Origin: Halothiobacillus sp045689735
Lineage (GTDB): Bacteria > Pseudomonadota > Gammaproteobacteria > Halothiobacillales > Halothiobacillaceae
Direction: 5' to 3'
DNA length: 64,000 nt
Assembly (NCBI RefSeq): GCF_045689735.1
Contig: NZ_CP142685.1
Location: forward strand, 248,001 to 312,000
The notes under the pieces were generated by a model. It was not told the origin of the DNA, did no database searches, and worked only from the letters and a program-made list of their open reading frames with translations. Of this stretch, positions 44,199 through 53,362 are shown one piece after another. Numbering within the stretch: the stretch's first letter is position 1; each line of letters begins with the position of its first letter. Made by a program: the position numbers and the translations under genes.

Positions 44199-46292
44199 GT
44201 GGCCAGAACCACCCCGCTTGAGCGGTATCGCAATTTCGGCATCATGGCGCACATTGATGCTGGCAAGACGACTACGACCGAACGCATCCTGTTCTACACC
44301 GGTGTTTCGCACAAAATTGGCGAAGTCCATGATGGCGCCGCCACCATGGACTGGATGGAGCAGGAGCAGGAGCGGGGGATTACCATTACCTCGGCTGCGA
44401 CCACGGCCTTTTGGGGCGGGATGGATAAGCAGTTTGAGCCGCATCGTTTCAATATCATCGATACCCCCGGTCACGTAGACTTCACGATTGAAGTTGAGCG
44501 CTCGCTGCGCGTACTCGATGGGGCCGTATTCGTGCTGTGCGCCGTGGGTGGTGTTCAGCCGCAATCGGAAACCGTTTGGCGTCAAGCCAACAAATACGGT
44601 GTGCCGCGTTTGGCGTTCGTCAACAAGATGGATCGCTCGGGCGCGGATTTCTACCGCGTCATGGATCAGCTCAAGAAGCGGCTGGGGGCCAACCCTGTGC
44701 CAGTCGTTCTGCCGATTGGTGCGGAAGAGGGCTTTGAAGGCGTGGTCGATTTGCTGCGCATGAAGGCCATTTACTGGAATACCGAAGACATGGGGATGAC
44801 CTATGTTGAGCGCGATATTCCGGCGGAGCTCGTCGAAAAGGCCAATGCTTATCGTGAGCAAATGATCGAAGCCGCCGCCGAATCATCCGAGTCGCTGATG
44901 GAAAAATATCTGGAAAGCGGTGAGCTTTCGGATGAGGAAATCAAAGCCGGGATTCGTGCGCGTACGCTGAATAACGAAATCATTCCTGCGTTGTGTGGCA
45001 CCGCCTTCAAAAACAAAGGCGTGCAAAAAATGCTGGATGCGGTGATTGATTATCTGCCGGCGCCTACCCAGGTTCCGCCCATTAAGGGCGAGTTGCCGGA
45101 TGGCACCCCGTCCGTTCGGAACACCGGGGATGATGAGCCATTTGCTGCGCTGGCATTCAAAATTATGTCGGATCCCTTTGTTGGTTCGCTGACATTCTTC
45201 CGCGTGTATTCCGGGGTGGTCAATGCGGGCGACGGCGTGCTGAATTCAACCAAAGATAGCAAGGAGCGGATCGGGCGGATCCTTCAGATGCACGCCAACT
45301 CACGGGAAGAGATTAAGGAAGTGCGTGCCGGAGACATCGCGGCTGCCGTGGGGCTTAAGAATGTGATCACGGGGGATACCCTGTGCGATCTGTCTAAGCC
45401 CATAGTGTTGGAGCGCATGACATTCCCCGAGCCAGTTATCTCCGTTGCGGTCGAGCCGAAAACCAAGGGTGACCAAGAGAAGATGGGGATGGCGCTTGGC
45501 CGTTTGGCGCAAGAAGATCCCTCATTCCGGGTGTTTACCGATGAGGAGTCCGGTCAGACGATCATTGCGGGCATGGGTGAGCTTCACCTTGAAATTCTCG
45601 TGGACCGTATGCGTCGTGAGTTCAAGGTTGAGGCGAATATCGGTAAACCGCAGGTGGCCTACCGTGAAACGATTCGCGGCACCATTGAGCAGGACGGCAA
45701 GTTTGTTCGTCAATCAGGTGGTCGTGGTCAATATGGTCATGTGAAACTTCGTCTTGAGCCGCTGGGGCCTGGTAAGGGCTATGAATTTGTCAATGGCATC
45801 GTGGGCGGTGTGGTTCCGCGGGAATACATCCCTGCGGTAGACAAAGGCGTTCAGGAGCAAATGAAGAACGGTGTCATTGCCGGCTTCCCGGTGGTGGATG
45901 TCAAAGTCACGATTTTCGATGGCTCCTACCACGAAGTTGACTCCAACGAGATGGCGTTCAAGATCGCCGGTAGCATGGCGTTCAAAGAAGGGGCGCAAAA
46001 AGCCAAGCCCGTTCTGCTTGAGCCGATGATGAAGGTCGAGGTCGAGACCCCCGAAGACTACATGGGGGATGTGATTGGGGATTTGAACCGTCGCCGCGGC
46101 ATGATTCAGGGTATGGAAGATACCATGGGCGGTGGTAAGCAAATCCGCGCCGAGGTCCCATTGTCAGAGATGTTCGGTTATGCGACCGATCTTCGTTCGG
46201 CAACGCAGGGGCGTGCGACCTACTCTATGGAGTTTGCGCACTACGCTGAGGCACCGAAAAATGTCGCTGATGCCGTTATCAAAGGCCAGTAA
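44199..46292 (+). CDS. fusA: Elongation factor G
   Basis: 697 residues with GTG start (MARTTPLERYRNFGIMAHID), P-loop AHIDAGKTTTTERIL, ERGITITSAATTAFW, DTPGHVDFTIEVERS and NKMDRSGAD, then domains III-V. It drives ribosomal translocation and recycling. Normal length, second-last step of the str operon. Confidence 0.99.
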   Translation: MARTTPLERYRNFGIMAHIDAGKTTTTERILFYTGVSHKIGEVHDGAATMDWMEQEQERGITITSAATTAFWGGMDKQFEPHRFNIIDTPGHVDFTIEVERSLRVLDGAVFVLCAVGGVQPQSETVWRQANKYGVPRLAFVNKMDRSGADFYRVMDQLKKRLGANPVPVVLPIGAEEGFEGVVDLLRMKAIYWNTEDMGMTYVERDIPAELVEKANAYREQMIEAAAESSESLMEKYLESGELSDEEIKAGIRARTLNNEIIPALCGTAFKNKGVQKMLDAVIDYLPAPTQVPPIKGELPDGTPSVRNTGDDEPFAALAFKIMSDPFVGSLTFFRVYSGVVNAGDGVLNSTKDSKERIGRILQMHANSREEIKEVRAGDIAAAVGLKNVITGDTLCDLSKPIVLERMTFPEPVISVAVEPKTKGDQEKMGMALGRLAQEDPSFRVFTDEESGQTIIAGMGELHLEILVDRMRREFKVEANIGKPQVAYRETIRGTIEQDGKFVRQSGGRGQYGHVKLRLEPLGPGKGYEFVNGIVGGVVPREYIPAVDKGVQEQMKNGVIAGFPVVDVKVTIFDGSYHEVDSNEMAFKIAGSMAFKEGAQKAKPVLLEPMMKVEVETPEDYMGDVIGDLNRRRGMIQGMEDTMGGGKQIRAEVPLSEMFGYATDLRSATQGRATYSMEFAHYAEAPKNVADAVIKGQ

Positions 46293-46335
46293 TTCAGAAT
46301 TTCAACCGAATTCCTTATTAAGAGGGTGATTAATC

Positions 46336-47526
46336 ATGGCAAAAGAGAAGTTTGAGCGTACCAAGCCGCATGTGAATGTGGGCACGATTGGGCATGTGGA
46401 TCATGGCAAGACGACGCTGACGGCGGCGATCACCAAAGTGATGGCGGAAGCGCACGGTGGCGCGGCATTGGCCTACGACCAGATTGACAAAGCGCCGGAA
46501 GAAAAAGCGCGTGGCATCACCATCAACACCTCCCATGTTGAATACGAATCCGACAATCGCCACTACGCCCATGTGGACTGCCCGGGTCATGCCGACTACG
46601 TCAAAAACATGATCACCGGTGCGGCACAAATGGACGGCGCCATTCTCGTCTGCTCAGCCGCCGACGGCCCCATGCCGCAAACGCGCGAACACATCCTCCT
46701 GTCCCGTCAGGTCGGCGTTCCGTACATCGTCGTCTTCCTGAACAAAGCCGACATGGTCGATGATCCCGAACTGCTCGAACTCGTCGAAATGGAAGTGCGC
46801 GACCTGCTCAGCCAATACGACTTCCCGGGCGATGACACCCCCATCATCACCGGCTCAGCGCTCAAAGCCCTGGAAGGCGAGCAAAGCGACATTGGCGTCG
46901 AATCCGTCAAACGCCTCGTCAAAGCCATGGACGACTACTTCCCCGAGCCGGAACGCGCCATTGACGGCACCTTCCTCATGCCGGTTGAAGACGTCTTCTC
47001 GATTTCAGGCCGTGGCACCGTCGTCACTGGCCGTATCGAACGTGGCATCGTCAAAGTGGGCGAAGAAGTCGAAATCGTCGGCATTCGCGACACCCAGAAG
47101 ACCACCGTCACTGGCGTAGAAATGTTCCGCAAACTGCTGGATCAAGGCATGGCGGGTGACAACGTCGGCATCCTGCTGCGTGGCACCAAGCGAGACGACG
47201 TCGAGCGTGGCCAAGTGCTGTGCAAACCGGGCTCCATCAAGCCGCACACCAAATTCCAGGCGGAAGTCTATGTTCTGTCCAAAGAAGAAGGCGGGCGACA
47301 CACCCCGTTCTTCAACGGTTACCGGCCGCAGTTCTACTTCCGTACGACGGATGTGACAGGCTCCTGCACCCTGCCGGAAGGGACAGAAATGGTCATGCCG
47401 GGAGACAACGTCGCCATGACCGTCAGCCTGATCGCCCCGATTGCGATGGAAGACGGCCTGCGCTTTGCAATCCGTGAAGGCGGCCGCACGGTCGGTGCCG
47501 GTGTCGTCTCTAAAATTATCGAGTAA
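46336..47526 (+). CDS. tuf: Elongation factor Tu, copy 2
   Basis: 396 residues, same protein as copy 1. The DNA from ATG to TAA reads identically to 29837-31027 wherever compared, although the upstream (TTAATC versus TTGTC) and downstream bases differ. It lies in the str operon 43 bases after fusA and 6 bases before rpsJ. Two direct repeats of 1.19 kb in the same orientation bracket 15.3 kb of essential genes. Confidence 0.98.
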   Translation: MAKEKFERTKPHVNVGTIGHVDHGKTTLTAAITKVMAEAHGGAALAYDQIDKAPEEKARGITINTSHVEYESDNRHYAHVDCPGHADYVKNMITGAAQMDGAILVCSAADGPMPQTREHILLSRQVGVPYIVVFLNKADMVDDPELLELVEMEVRDLLSQYDFPGDDTPIITGSALKALEGEQSDIGVESVKRLVKAMDDYFPEPERAIDGTFLMPVEDVFSISGRGTVVTGRIERGIVKVGEEVEIVGIRDTQKTTVTGVEMFRKLLDQGMAGDNVGILLRGTKRDDVERGQVLCKPGSIKPHTKFQAEVYVLSKEEGGRHTPFFNGYRPQFYFRTTDVTGSCTLPEGTEMVMPGDNVAMTVSLIAPIAMEDGLRFAIREGGRTVGAGVVSKIIE

Positions 47527-47532
47527 TAGAAC

Positions 47533-47844
47533 ATGGCAACTCAAACGATCCGCATTCGTCTGAAAAGTTTTGATCATCGGTTGATCGATCGTTCAGCGGC
47601 TGAAATTGTCGAAACGGCACGCCGTTCGGGCGCGCGCGTAAAGGGCCCCATTCCTCTGCCGAGCCGTAAAGAGCGTTTCACCGTATTGGTGTCGCCGCAT
47701 GTAAATAAAGATGCGCGCGACCAGTATGAGCTCCGTACGCATAAGCGTGTTCTGGATATTATCGATCCGACAGATCGTACGGTTGATTTGTTGATGCAAC
47801 TTGATCTGGCCGCCGGTGTGGATGTGCAGATTCGGGTGAATTAA
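47533..47844 (+). CDS. rpsJ: 30S ribosomal protein S10 (NusE)
   Basis: 103 residues, starts MATQTIRIRLKSFDHRLIDR and contains RSGARVKGPIPLPSRKERF. S10 also acts as NusE in antitermination. Only 6 bases separate it from tuf, so it appears to belong to the str transcript. A 149-base gap with a terminator-like hairpin separates it from rplC. Confidence 0.98.
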   Translation: MATQTIRIRLKSFDHRLIDRSAAEIVETARRSGARVKGPIPLPSRKERFTVLVSPHVNKDARDQYELRTHKRVLDIIDPTDRTVDLLMQLDLAAGVDVQIRVN

Positions 47845-47905
47845 TTATTGGATGGAAACAGGGCTTTACGGCCTGAGTTTCTTCTGATAAATTGACGACC
47901 CTTTT

Positions 47906-47938
47906 CAGCCCGGTGCGGTTGCGCCGGGCTGGCTTTTT
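47906..47938 (+). terminator. Terminator/attenuator hairpin between rpsJ and rplC
   Basis: CAGCCCGGTGC and GCGCCGGGCTG form an 11-base stem (one G-T pair) with a GGTT loop, followed by GCTTTTTC. It sits in an unusually long 149-base gap inside the S10 cluster. It may be an L4-type attenuator displaced downstream of rpsJ, or a terminator of the str transcript with a new promoter for rplC beyond it. Confidence 0.7.
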
Positions 47939-47993
47939 CAGACGACTGGTCAATCGTAATCAGCGTCGGTGAGATAACGAGAGGTAAAGCAAC

Positions 47994-48632
47994 ATGGCAT
48001 TAGGTGTTGTCGGTCGCAAGGTCGGCATGACCCGTATTTTTGACGACGCGGGGGTTTCTGTCCCTGTGACCGTCATCGAGGTCGAGCCGAATCGGGTGAC
48101 TCAGTTGAAAAACGAGGCGGTGGATGGCTACTGTGCCATCCAAGTCACGACCGGCGCTCGCCGTGCGAGTCGTGTAACTCAAGCAATGGCTGGTCATTAC
48201 GCCAAGGCGCAAACCACTGCCGGTCGTGTCTCCGCTGAATTCCGCGTGGACGAGGCGACTTTGGCCGGTTTTGCTCCGGGCGCGGAAATCACGGTCTCCC
48301 TGTTTGATGGCGTTGCCAAGGTGGATGTGGCTGGGCAAAGCAAGGGTAAGGGCTTCGCAGGTACGGTGAAGCGGTATAACTTCCGCACACAAGATGCCAC
48401 GCACGGTAACTCCCGTTCCCATCGGGTGCCGGGCTCGATTGGGCAAAACCAGACCCCGGGTCGGGTTTTCCCTGGCAAGAAAATGTCTGGTCACATGGGT
48501 GATGAACGGGTTTCTGCGCTCGGCTTGAAATTGGTTCGGGTCGACGCTGAGCGCGGCTTGTTGCTCGTGAAGGGCGCTGTGCCAGGCGCGACGGGTGGCG
48601 ATGTCATCGTCCGTCCGTCGGTCAAGAATTAA
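47994..48632 (+). CDS. rplC: 50S ribosomal protein L3
   Basis: 212 residues, starts MALGVVGRKVGMTRIFDDAG and has the L3 signature around KGKGFAGTVKRYNF and GRVFPGKKMSGHMG (site of the conserved Gln methylation: IGQNQTPG). First gene after the hairpin gap. GAGAGGTAA upstream provides a ribosome site. Confidence 0.98.
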   Translation: MALGVVGRKVGMTRIFDDAGVSVPVTVIEVEPNRVTQLKNEAVDGYCAIQVTTGARRASRVTQAMAGHYAKAQTTAGRVSAEFRVDEATLAGFAPGAEITVSLFDGVAKVDVAGQSKGKGFAGTVKRYNFRTQDATHGNSRSHRVPGSIGQNQTPGRVFPGKKMSGHMGDERVSALGLKLVRVDAERGLLLVKGAVPGATGGDVIVRPSVKN

Positions 48633-48646
48633 GGCGGGTCCGGGTC

Positions 48647-49252
48647 ATGGAATTACAAGTTAAGAATGGTACTTCGGTCAGTGTTTCCGAGCAGGTGTTT
48701 GACCGCAGTTATAACGAGGGTCTGATTCATCAGGCGGTGGTTGCTTATCTGGCGGGCGCTCGCGCTGGTACCAAGAAGCAATTGACGCGTTCTGAGGTTT
48801 CTGGTGGCGGCAAAAAACCTTGGGCGCAGAAGGGTACGGGTCGTGCCCGTCACGGTACAACTCGTTCGCCCATCTGGCGTACGGGTGGGGTCACTTTTGC
48901 TGCGCGCCCGCGCAATTTCGATCAGAAGATCAATCGCAAAGCCTACCGTGTGGCGATGGCTTCGATATTCTCCGAACTGGTACGCCAAGGTCGATTGACC
49001 GTGGTGGATGCCCTTGAGGTCGCTGCGCCTAAAACCCGCGAAGTGGTTGCCCTAGTCAAATCCTTGGGTGTGACTGGCCGAGTACTGTTTGTGAATGAGG
49101 CTTTTAACGAGTCGCTCTATCTGGCGTCACGGAATCTCATCGAAACGGGTTATTTGACAGTCGATGTCTTGGATCCCGTGAGTCTCGTAGGCGCCGATCA
49201 GGTGGTGATTACCCGTGCGGCGGTGAAGATGGTGGAGGAGTGGTTGTCATGA
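48647..49252 (+). CDS. rplD: 50S ribosomal protein L4
   Basis: 201 residues, starts MELQVKNGTSVSVSEQVFDR and contains KKPWAQKGTGRARHG-TTRSPIWRTGG, the extended loop lining the exit tunnel. In E. coli L4 represses the S10 operon by attenuation and translational control. Its stop overlaps rplW (ATGA). Confidence 0.98.
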   Translation: MELQVKNGTSVSVSEQVFDRSYNEGLIHQAVVAYLAGARAGTKKQLTRSEVSGGGKKPWAQKGTGRARHGTTRSPIWRTGGVTFAARPRNFDQKINRKAYRVAMASIFSELVRQGRLTVVDALEVAAPKTREVVALVKSLGVTGRVLFVNEAFNESLYLASRNLIETGYLTVDVLDPVSLVGADQVVITRAAVKMVEEWLS

Positions 49253-49542
49253 ATCAGGAAAAATTATTCGATGTGATTCGTGCGCCCCTGGTTACCGAAA
49301 AAACGGCGCGAGCCAATGCGGTCAATCAGTATGCATTCAAGGTGGATGTGGCAGCGACGAAAGCGGATATCAAGTCGGCTGTTGAGTCGTTGTTCGGTGT
49401 CACGGTGCTTGCGGTTCAAACCCTGAATATGGCGGGCAAGGCGCGTCGGTTTCGTGGTATCGCGGGACGTCGCAATCACTGGAAGAAAGCCTATGTCACT
49501 TTGGCGGAAGGTCAGACCATTGAGTTTGGTCAGCCAGGTTGA
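49249..49542 (+). CDS. rplW: 50S ribosomal protein L23
   Basis: 97 residues from ATG 49249 (MNQEKLFDVIRAPLVTEKTA), with VNQYAFKVDVAATKADIKSA. L23 forms the docking site for SRP and trigger factor at the tunnel exit. Starts inside the rplD stop. Confidence 0.98.
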   Translation: MNQEKLFDVIRAPLVTEKTARANAVNQYAFKVDVAATKADIKSAVESLFGVTVLAVQTLNMAGKARRFRGIAGRRNHWKKAYVTLAEGQTIEFGQPG

Positions 49543-49562
49543 GAACGCGAGGTAACTAAATC

Positions 49563-50387
49563 ATGGCATTAAAGATTGCAAAACCCACATCACCGGGTCG
49601 CCGCGCGGTCATCGAGATCGATCGTTCTCACCTGCATAAAGGCGCGCCCTATGCGGCGCTGCTCGAAAAGAAGTCGCATTCCGGTGGACGCAACAACTTG
49701 GGTCGTATTACGACTCGCCATATCGGCGGGGGGCACAAACAGCACTACCGCTTGGTGGATTTCAAGCGAAACAAAGACGGCATTCCTGCTGTAGTCGAGC
49801 GGATCGAGTACGACCCGAATCGTACAGCCCATATTGCGCTGATTCGTTACGCGGATGGCGAGCGTGCCTATATTCTCGCGCCGCGCGGTGTGGTTCCAGG
49901 GCAGATGGTGCAATCCGGTTCAGATGCGCCGATTCGTGCTGGTAACTGCATGCCGATGCGGAATATTCCGATTGGTTCAACGATTCATGCGGTTGAGCTT
50001 AAGCCGGGCAAGGGTGCCCAAATTGCTCGTAGTGCGGGCGCTTCAGTGCAATTGGTTGCGCGTGAAGGTGCTTATGCAACCCTGCGCTTGCGTTCGGGCG
50101 AAATGCGCAAGGTGTTGGCAGATTGCCGTGCAACCTTGGGTGAGGTAAGCAACCACGAACACAGCCTCCGTTCGCTCGGTAAGGCGGGTGCCAAACGCTG
50201 GCGTGGCATTCGTCCGACGGTGCGGGGCGTGGTCATGAACCCGGTGGATCACCCACACGGTGGGGGTGAGGGGCGTACTTCAGGTGGTCGCCATCCGGTG
50301 ACGCCCTGGGGTGTTCCGACGAAAGGGTATAAAACTCGTACCAACAAGCGCACGGACAAGTTTATTGTTCGTCGCCGTTCTAAATAA
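49563..50387 (+). CDS. rplB: 50S ribosomal protein L2
   Basis: 274 residues, starts MALKIAKPTSPGRRAVIEID and has GGGHKQHYRLVDFKR and VMNPVDHPHGGGEGRTSGGR, the peptidyl-transferase-proximal segment with the conserved His. Family-typical length. Confidence 0.98.
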   Translation: MALKIAKPTSPGRRAVIEIDRSHLHKGAPYAALLEKKSHSGGRNNLGRITTRHIGGGHKQHYRLVDFKRNKDGIPAVVERIEYDPNRTAHIALIRYADGERAYILAPRGVVPGQMVQSGSDAPIRAGNCMPMRNIPIGSTIHAVELKPGKGAQIARSAGASVQLVAREGAYATLRLRSGEMRKVLADCRATLGEVSNHEHSLRSLGKAGAKRWRGIRPTVRGVVMNPVDHPHGGGEGRTSGGRHPVTPWGVPTKGYKTRTNKRTDKFIVRRRSK

Positions 50388-50408
50388 TCGCTTCTTGAGG
50401 GTTAAAAG

Positions 50409-50684
50409 GTGCCACGTTCACTGAAGAAAGGTCCCTTTGTGGATCATCACCTGCTGAAAAAGGTGGAAGAGGCCGTTGCGACGAACAATCGCCGGCCCAT
50501 AAAGACCTGGTCTCGCCGTTCCATGATTCTGCCGGACTTCATCGGTCTGACGATTGCAGTTCATAACGGTCGCCAGCATGTGCCGGTTCTCGTCAACGAA
50601 AACATGGTGGGTCATAAACTCGGTGAGTTTGCGCCAACGCGAACCTATCGTGGCCATGTGGCCGATAAAAAAGCCAAGCGCTGA
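50409..50684 (+). CDS. rpsS: 30S ribosomal protein S19
   Basis: 91 residues with GTG start (MPRSLKKGPFVDHHLLKKVE), WSRRSMILPDFIGLTIAVHN and the C-terminal tail near the A site. S10-operon order is kept. Confidence 0.98.
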   Translation: MPRSLKKGPFVDHHLLKKVEEAVATNNRRPIKTWSRRSMILPDFIGLTIAVHNGRQHVPVLVNENMVGHKLGEFAPTRTYRGHVADKKAKR

Positions 50685-50696
50685 GGAGTACGGAAC

Positions 50697-51029
50697 ATGC
50701 AAGCTACCGCATTACATCGCTATGCCCGCATCTCCGCCCAAAAGGCGCGGTTGGTTGCGGATCTCGTTCGGGGGCAGGATGTGGCTGCCGCGCTGCAAAT
50801 TCTTTCTTTTAGTGAGAAGAAGGGCGCGGATCTGATCAAAAAGGTGGTTGAGTCTGCCATTGCCAACGCGGAAAACAATGAAGGTGCGGATGTCGACCGG
50901 TTGAAGATCGCGACGATCATGGTCGATGAAGGCCCTGTGCTGAAGCGCTTTCGGGCGCGTGCCAAGGGTCGTGGGGCGCGTATTTTGAAGCGCACCAGCC
51001 ATATCCAAGTGACAGTCAGCGAGCGATAA
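50697..51029 (+). CDS. rplV: 50S ribosomal protein L22
   Basis: 110 residues, starts MQATALHRYARISAQKARLV, with the tunnel-lining loop RFRARAKGRGARILKRTSHI. Macrolide-resistance deletions in this loop are not present. Confidence 0.98.
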   Translation: MQATALHRYARISAQKARLVADLVRGQDVAAALQILSFSEKKGADLIKKVVESAIANAENNEGADVDRLKIATIMVDEGPVLKRFRARAKGRGARILKRTSHIQVTVSER

Positions 51030-51040
51030 GAGGAAATATT

Positions 51041-51715
51041 ATGGGTCAGAAAGTACATCCGGTAGGTTTCCGGCTGGGGATTTCCTCTGATTGGTCATCT
51101 CGCTGGTACGCCGATAGCAAACAGTTTCCGGTTCAATTGAACCAGGATGTTCGCACGCGGGCATATATCAAGAACAAGCTGAAAGAAGCTTCTGTCTCTC
51201 GTGTGCAAATCGAGCGGCCCGCCCGTTCTGCGGCAGTGACGATTCACACGGCGCGTCCGGGGATTGTGATTGGGCGCAAAGGAGAGGACATCGAACGGCT
51301 ACGCAATGAAATTGCTCCCATGCTGGGCGTTGACCGCAATTCCGTAAAGCTTTCCGTGGAAGAAGTCCGGAAGCCTGAGCTGGATGCACAGCTGGTGGCC
51401 GAGTCGATTGCACAGCAATTGGAGCGTCGGATTATGTTTCGTCGTGCCATGAAGCGCGCGGTGCAAACTTCCATGCGATTGGGCGCGGGCGGAATCAAAG
51501 TCAATGTTTCAGGTCGCCTCGGTGGCGCGGAAATCGCGCGCAACGAGTGGTACCGCGAAGGCCGCGTACCGCTGCACACCCTGCGTGCGGACATCGATTA
51601 TGGCTTCGCGGAAGCCCAGACCACTTATGGCGTGATTGGCGTCAAGGTTTGGATTTTTAAAGGCGAAGTGTTCGGCGTGCCTGGTGCACGAGACGGCAAA
51701 GCTGCGACAGCTTGA
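51041..51715 (+). CDS. rpsC: 30S ribosomal protein S3
   Basis: 224 residues, starts MGQKVHPVGFRLGISSDWSS with the KH-domain motif GIVIGRKGEDIERLR and RMRGAGGIK-like MRLGAGGIKVNVSGRLGGAE. Part of the mRNA entry helicase of the 30S subunit. Confidence 0.98.
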   Translation: MGQKVHPVGFRLGISSDWSSRWYADSKQFPVQLNQDVRTRAYIKNKLKEASVSRVQIERPARSAAVTIHTARPGIVIGRKGEDIERLRNEIAPMLGVDRNSVKLSVEEVRKPELDAQLVAESIAQQLERRIMFRRAMKRAVQTSMRLGAGGIKVNVSGRLGGAEIARNEWYREGRVPLHTLRADIDYGFAEAQTTYGVIGVKVWIFKGEVFGVPGARDGKAATA

Positions 51716-51746
51716 TCCGTGCCGATAGAGTAAGTGGAGCAAAATC

Positions 51747-52160
51747 ATGCTGTTGCCAAAGCGTACAAAATTCCGGAAGCAATTCCGAGGCAAAAACCGG
51801 GGTGTGGCTACCACGGGAAACAAAGTCAGTTTCGGTGAGTTTGGTCTGAAATCACTGGAGCGGGGCGAAATTACTTCTCGGCAAATCGAGTCGGCTCGTC
51901 GGGCGATTTCCCGTCATGTGAAGCGCGGCGGGAAAATCTGGATCCGTATTTTCCCGGACACCCCCATTACCCAGAAGCCTTTAGAGGTTCGGATGGGTAA
52001 AGGTAAGGGGAGCGTGGAATATTGGGTTGCCAAAATTCAGCCGGGCAAAGTTCTTTATGAGATTGAAGGGGTGACCGAGGAGATTGCGCGCGAAGCGTTT
52101 TCCTTGGCGTCGGCCAAACTGCCGGTGAAAACCACTTTCGTAACGCGGGTGTTGATGTAA
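51747..52160 (+). CDS. rplP: 50S ribosomal protein L16
   Basis: 137 residues, starts MLLPKRTKFRKQFRGKNRGV and has GKGKGSVEYWVAKIQPGKVL. It contacts the A-site tRNA elbow. Its TAA overlaps the rpmC ATG by one base. Confidence 0.98.
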   Translation: MLLPKRTKFRKQFRGKNRGVATTGNKVSFGEFGLKSLERGEITSRQIESARRAISRHVKRGGKIWIRIFPDTPITQKPLEVRMGKGKGSVEYWVAKIQPGKVLYEIEGVTEEIAREAFSLASAKLPVKTTFVTRVLM

Positions 52161-52357
52161 TGAACAAAATCAGTAATGGCTTGCGTGAAAAGTCGCCGGA
52201 AGCGCTCCGTGAAGAGCTTCTTGCCTTGAAACGTGAGCAGTTCAATCTGCGCATGCAAAAATCCACGGGTCAAGAGAGCAAGCCGCATCTTGTGCGTGTG
52301 GCACGCAAACAAGTCGCTCGCATCAAGACGATCCTCACCGAGAAGGAGCAGGGCTAA
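52160..52357 (+). CDS. rpmC: 50S ribosomal protein L29
   Basis: 65 residues, starts MNKISNGLREKSPEALREEL with ALKREQFNLRMQKSTGQ. Small two-helix protein next to L23 at the tunnel exit. Separated from rpsQ by one base. Confidence 0.97.
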   Translation: MNKISNGLREKSPEALREELLALKREQFNLRMQKSTGQESKPHLVRVARKQVARIKTILTEKEQG

Positions 52358-52358
52358 G

Positions 52359-52628
52359 ATGACTACTCAGTCTGCAGAGAAAATTGTTCGTACTCGCGTG
52401 GGGCGCGTGGTTAGCGACAAGATGGATAAATCCATCACGGTTGCCATTGAACGCCGAGTAAAACACCCGTTGTACGGAAAGTTCATCACTAAAACGACCA
52501 AGTTGCATGTGCACGATGAGGAAAATACTTCTCGTGCGGGTGATCGGGTCGAAATCCGCGAATCACGACCAATTTCCAAGACCAAATCTTGGACTTTGGT
52601 GCGCGTGATTGAGCGCGCCAGCGTCTGA
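52359..52628 (+). CDS. rpsQ: 30S ribosomal protein S17
   Basis: 89 residues from ATG 52359 (MTTQSAEKIVRTRVGRVVSD), with KMDKSITVAIERRVKHPLYG and RVEIRESRPISKTK. OB-fold primary binder of 16S rRNA. The start is set by the family N-terminus; the open frame runs further upstream inside rpmC in another frame. Confidence 0.97.
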   Translation: MTTQSAEKIVRTRVGRVVSDKMDKSITVAIERRVKHPLYGKFITKTTKLHVHDEENTSRAGDRVEIRESRPISKTKSWTLVRVIERASV

Positions 52629-52641
52629 TCAGGGGGTTGTC

Positions 52642-53010
52642 ATGATTCAAATGCAATCAATTTTGGATTCGGCCGATAACAGCGGTGCCAAGAAAGTTCA
52701 GTGCATCAAAGTGCTGGGCGGTTCTCATCGTCGCTATGCCGGGATTGGCGACATCATCAAAGTGTCGATCAAAGATGCCATTCCGCGCGGACGCGTCAAA
52801 AAAGGCGATGTATACAACGCGGTTGTCGTTCGCACGGCGAAGGGCGTTCGTCGAGCAGATGGTTCAATCATCCGCTTCGATGGCAATGCCGCGGTTTTGT
52901 TGAACAATAAGTTGGAGCCGATTGGTACCCGTATTTTTGGACCTGTCACCCGCGAATTGCGGGGTGAGAAGTTCATGAAGATCGTGTCTTTGGCACCTGA
53001 AGTGATTTGA
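52642..53010 (+). CDS. rplN: 50S ribosomal protein L14
   Basis: 122 residues from ATG 52642 (MIQMQSILDSADNSGAKKVQ), with RADGSIIRFDGNAAVLLNN and the GTRIFGPVTRELR signature. Begins the spc operon. The length equals that of most bacteria. Confidence 0.98.
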   Translation: MIQMQSILDSADNSGAKKVQCIKVLGGSHRRYAGIGDIIKVSIKDAIPRGRVKKGDVYNAVVVRTAKGVRRADGSIIRFDGNAAVLLNNKLEPIGTRIFGPVTRELRGEKFMKIVSLAPEVI

Positions 53011-53020
53011 GGTACTCGTC

Positions 53021-53344
53021 ATGCGGAAGATTCGTCAGGGCGATGAGGTGGTGGTGATTGCCGGCAAGGACAAAGGACGCCGTGGCACCGTGCTGCGCGT
53101 GCAGGATGCTGGTAAGCGCGTGGTGGTTGAGAACATCAATAAAGTGAAGAAGCACCAGAAACCGAACCCAATGGTTGGTCAAACAGGTGGCATCATCGAA
53201 ATGGAGAAATCCATTGATATTTCGAATGTAATGCTGTTTAATCCCGCCTCCCAAAAAGGGGATCGGGTCGGCTTCAAGTTACTTGAAGATGGCACGAAGG
53301 TTCGTTTTTTTAAATCCAACGGCGAAGTCGTTGACACTAAGTAA
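53021..53344 (+). CDS. rplX: 50S ribosomal protein L24
   Basis: 107 residues, starts MRKIRQGDEVVVIAGKDKGR (KOW motif) with VENINKVKKHQKPNPMVGQ. Assembly initiator of the 50S subunit. Confidence 0.97.
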   Translation: MRKIRQGDEVVVIAGKDKGRRGTVLRVQDAGKRVVVENINKVKKHQKPNPMVGQTGGIIEMEKSIDISNVMLFNPASQKGDRVGFKLLEDGTKVRFFKSNGEVVDTK

Positions 53345-53362
53345 TTGACAGGACTTTGAATT

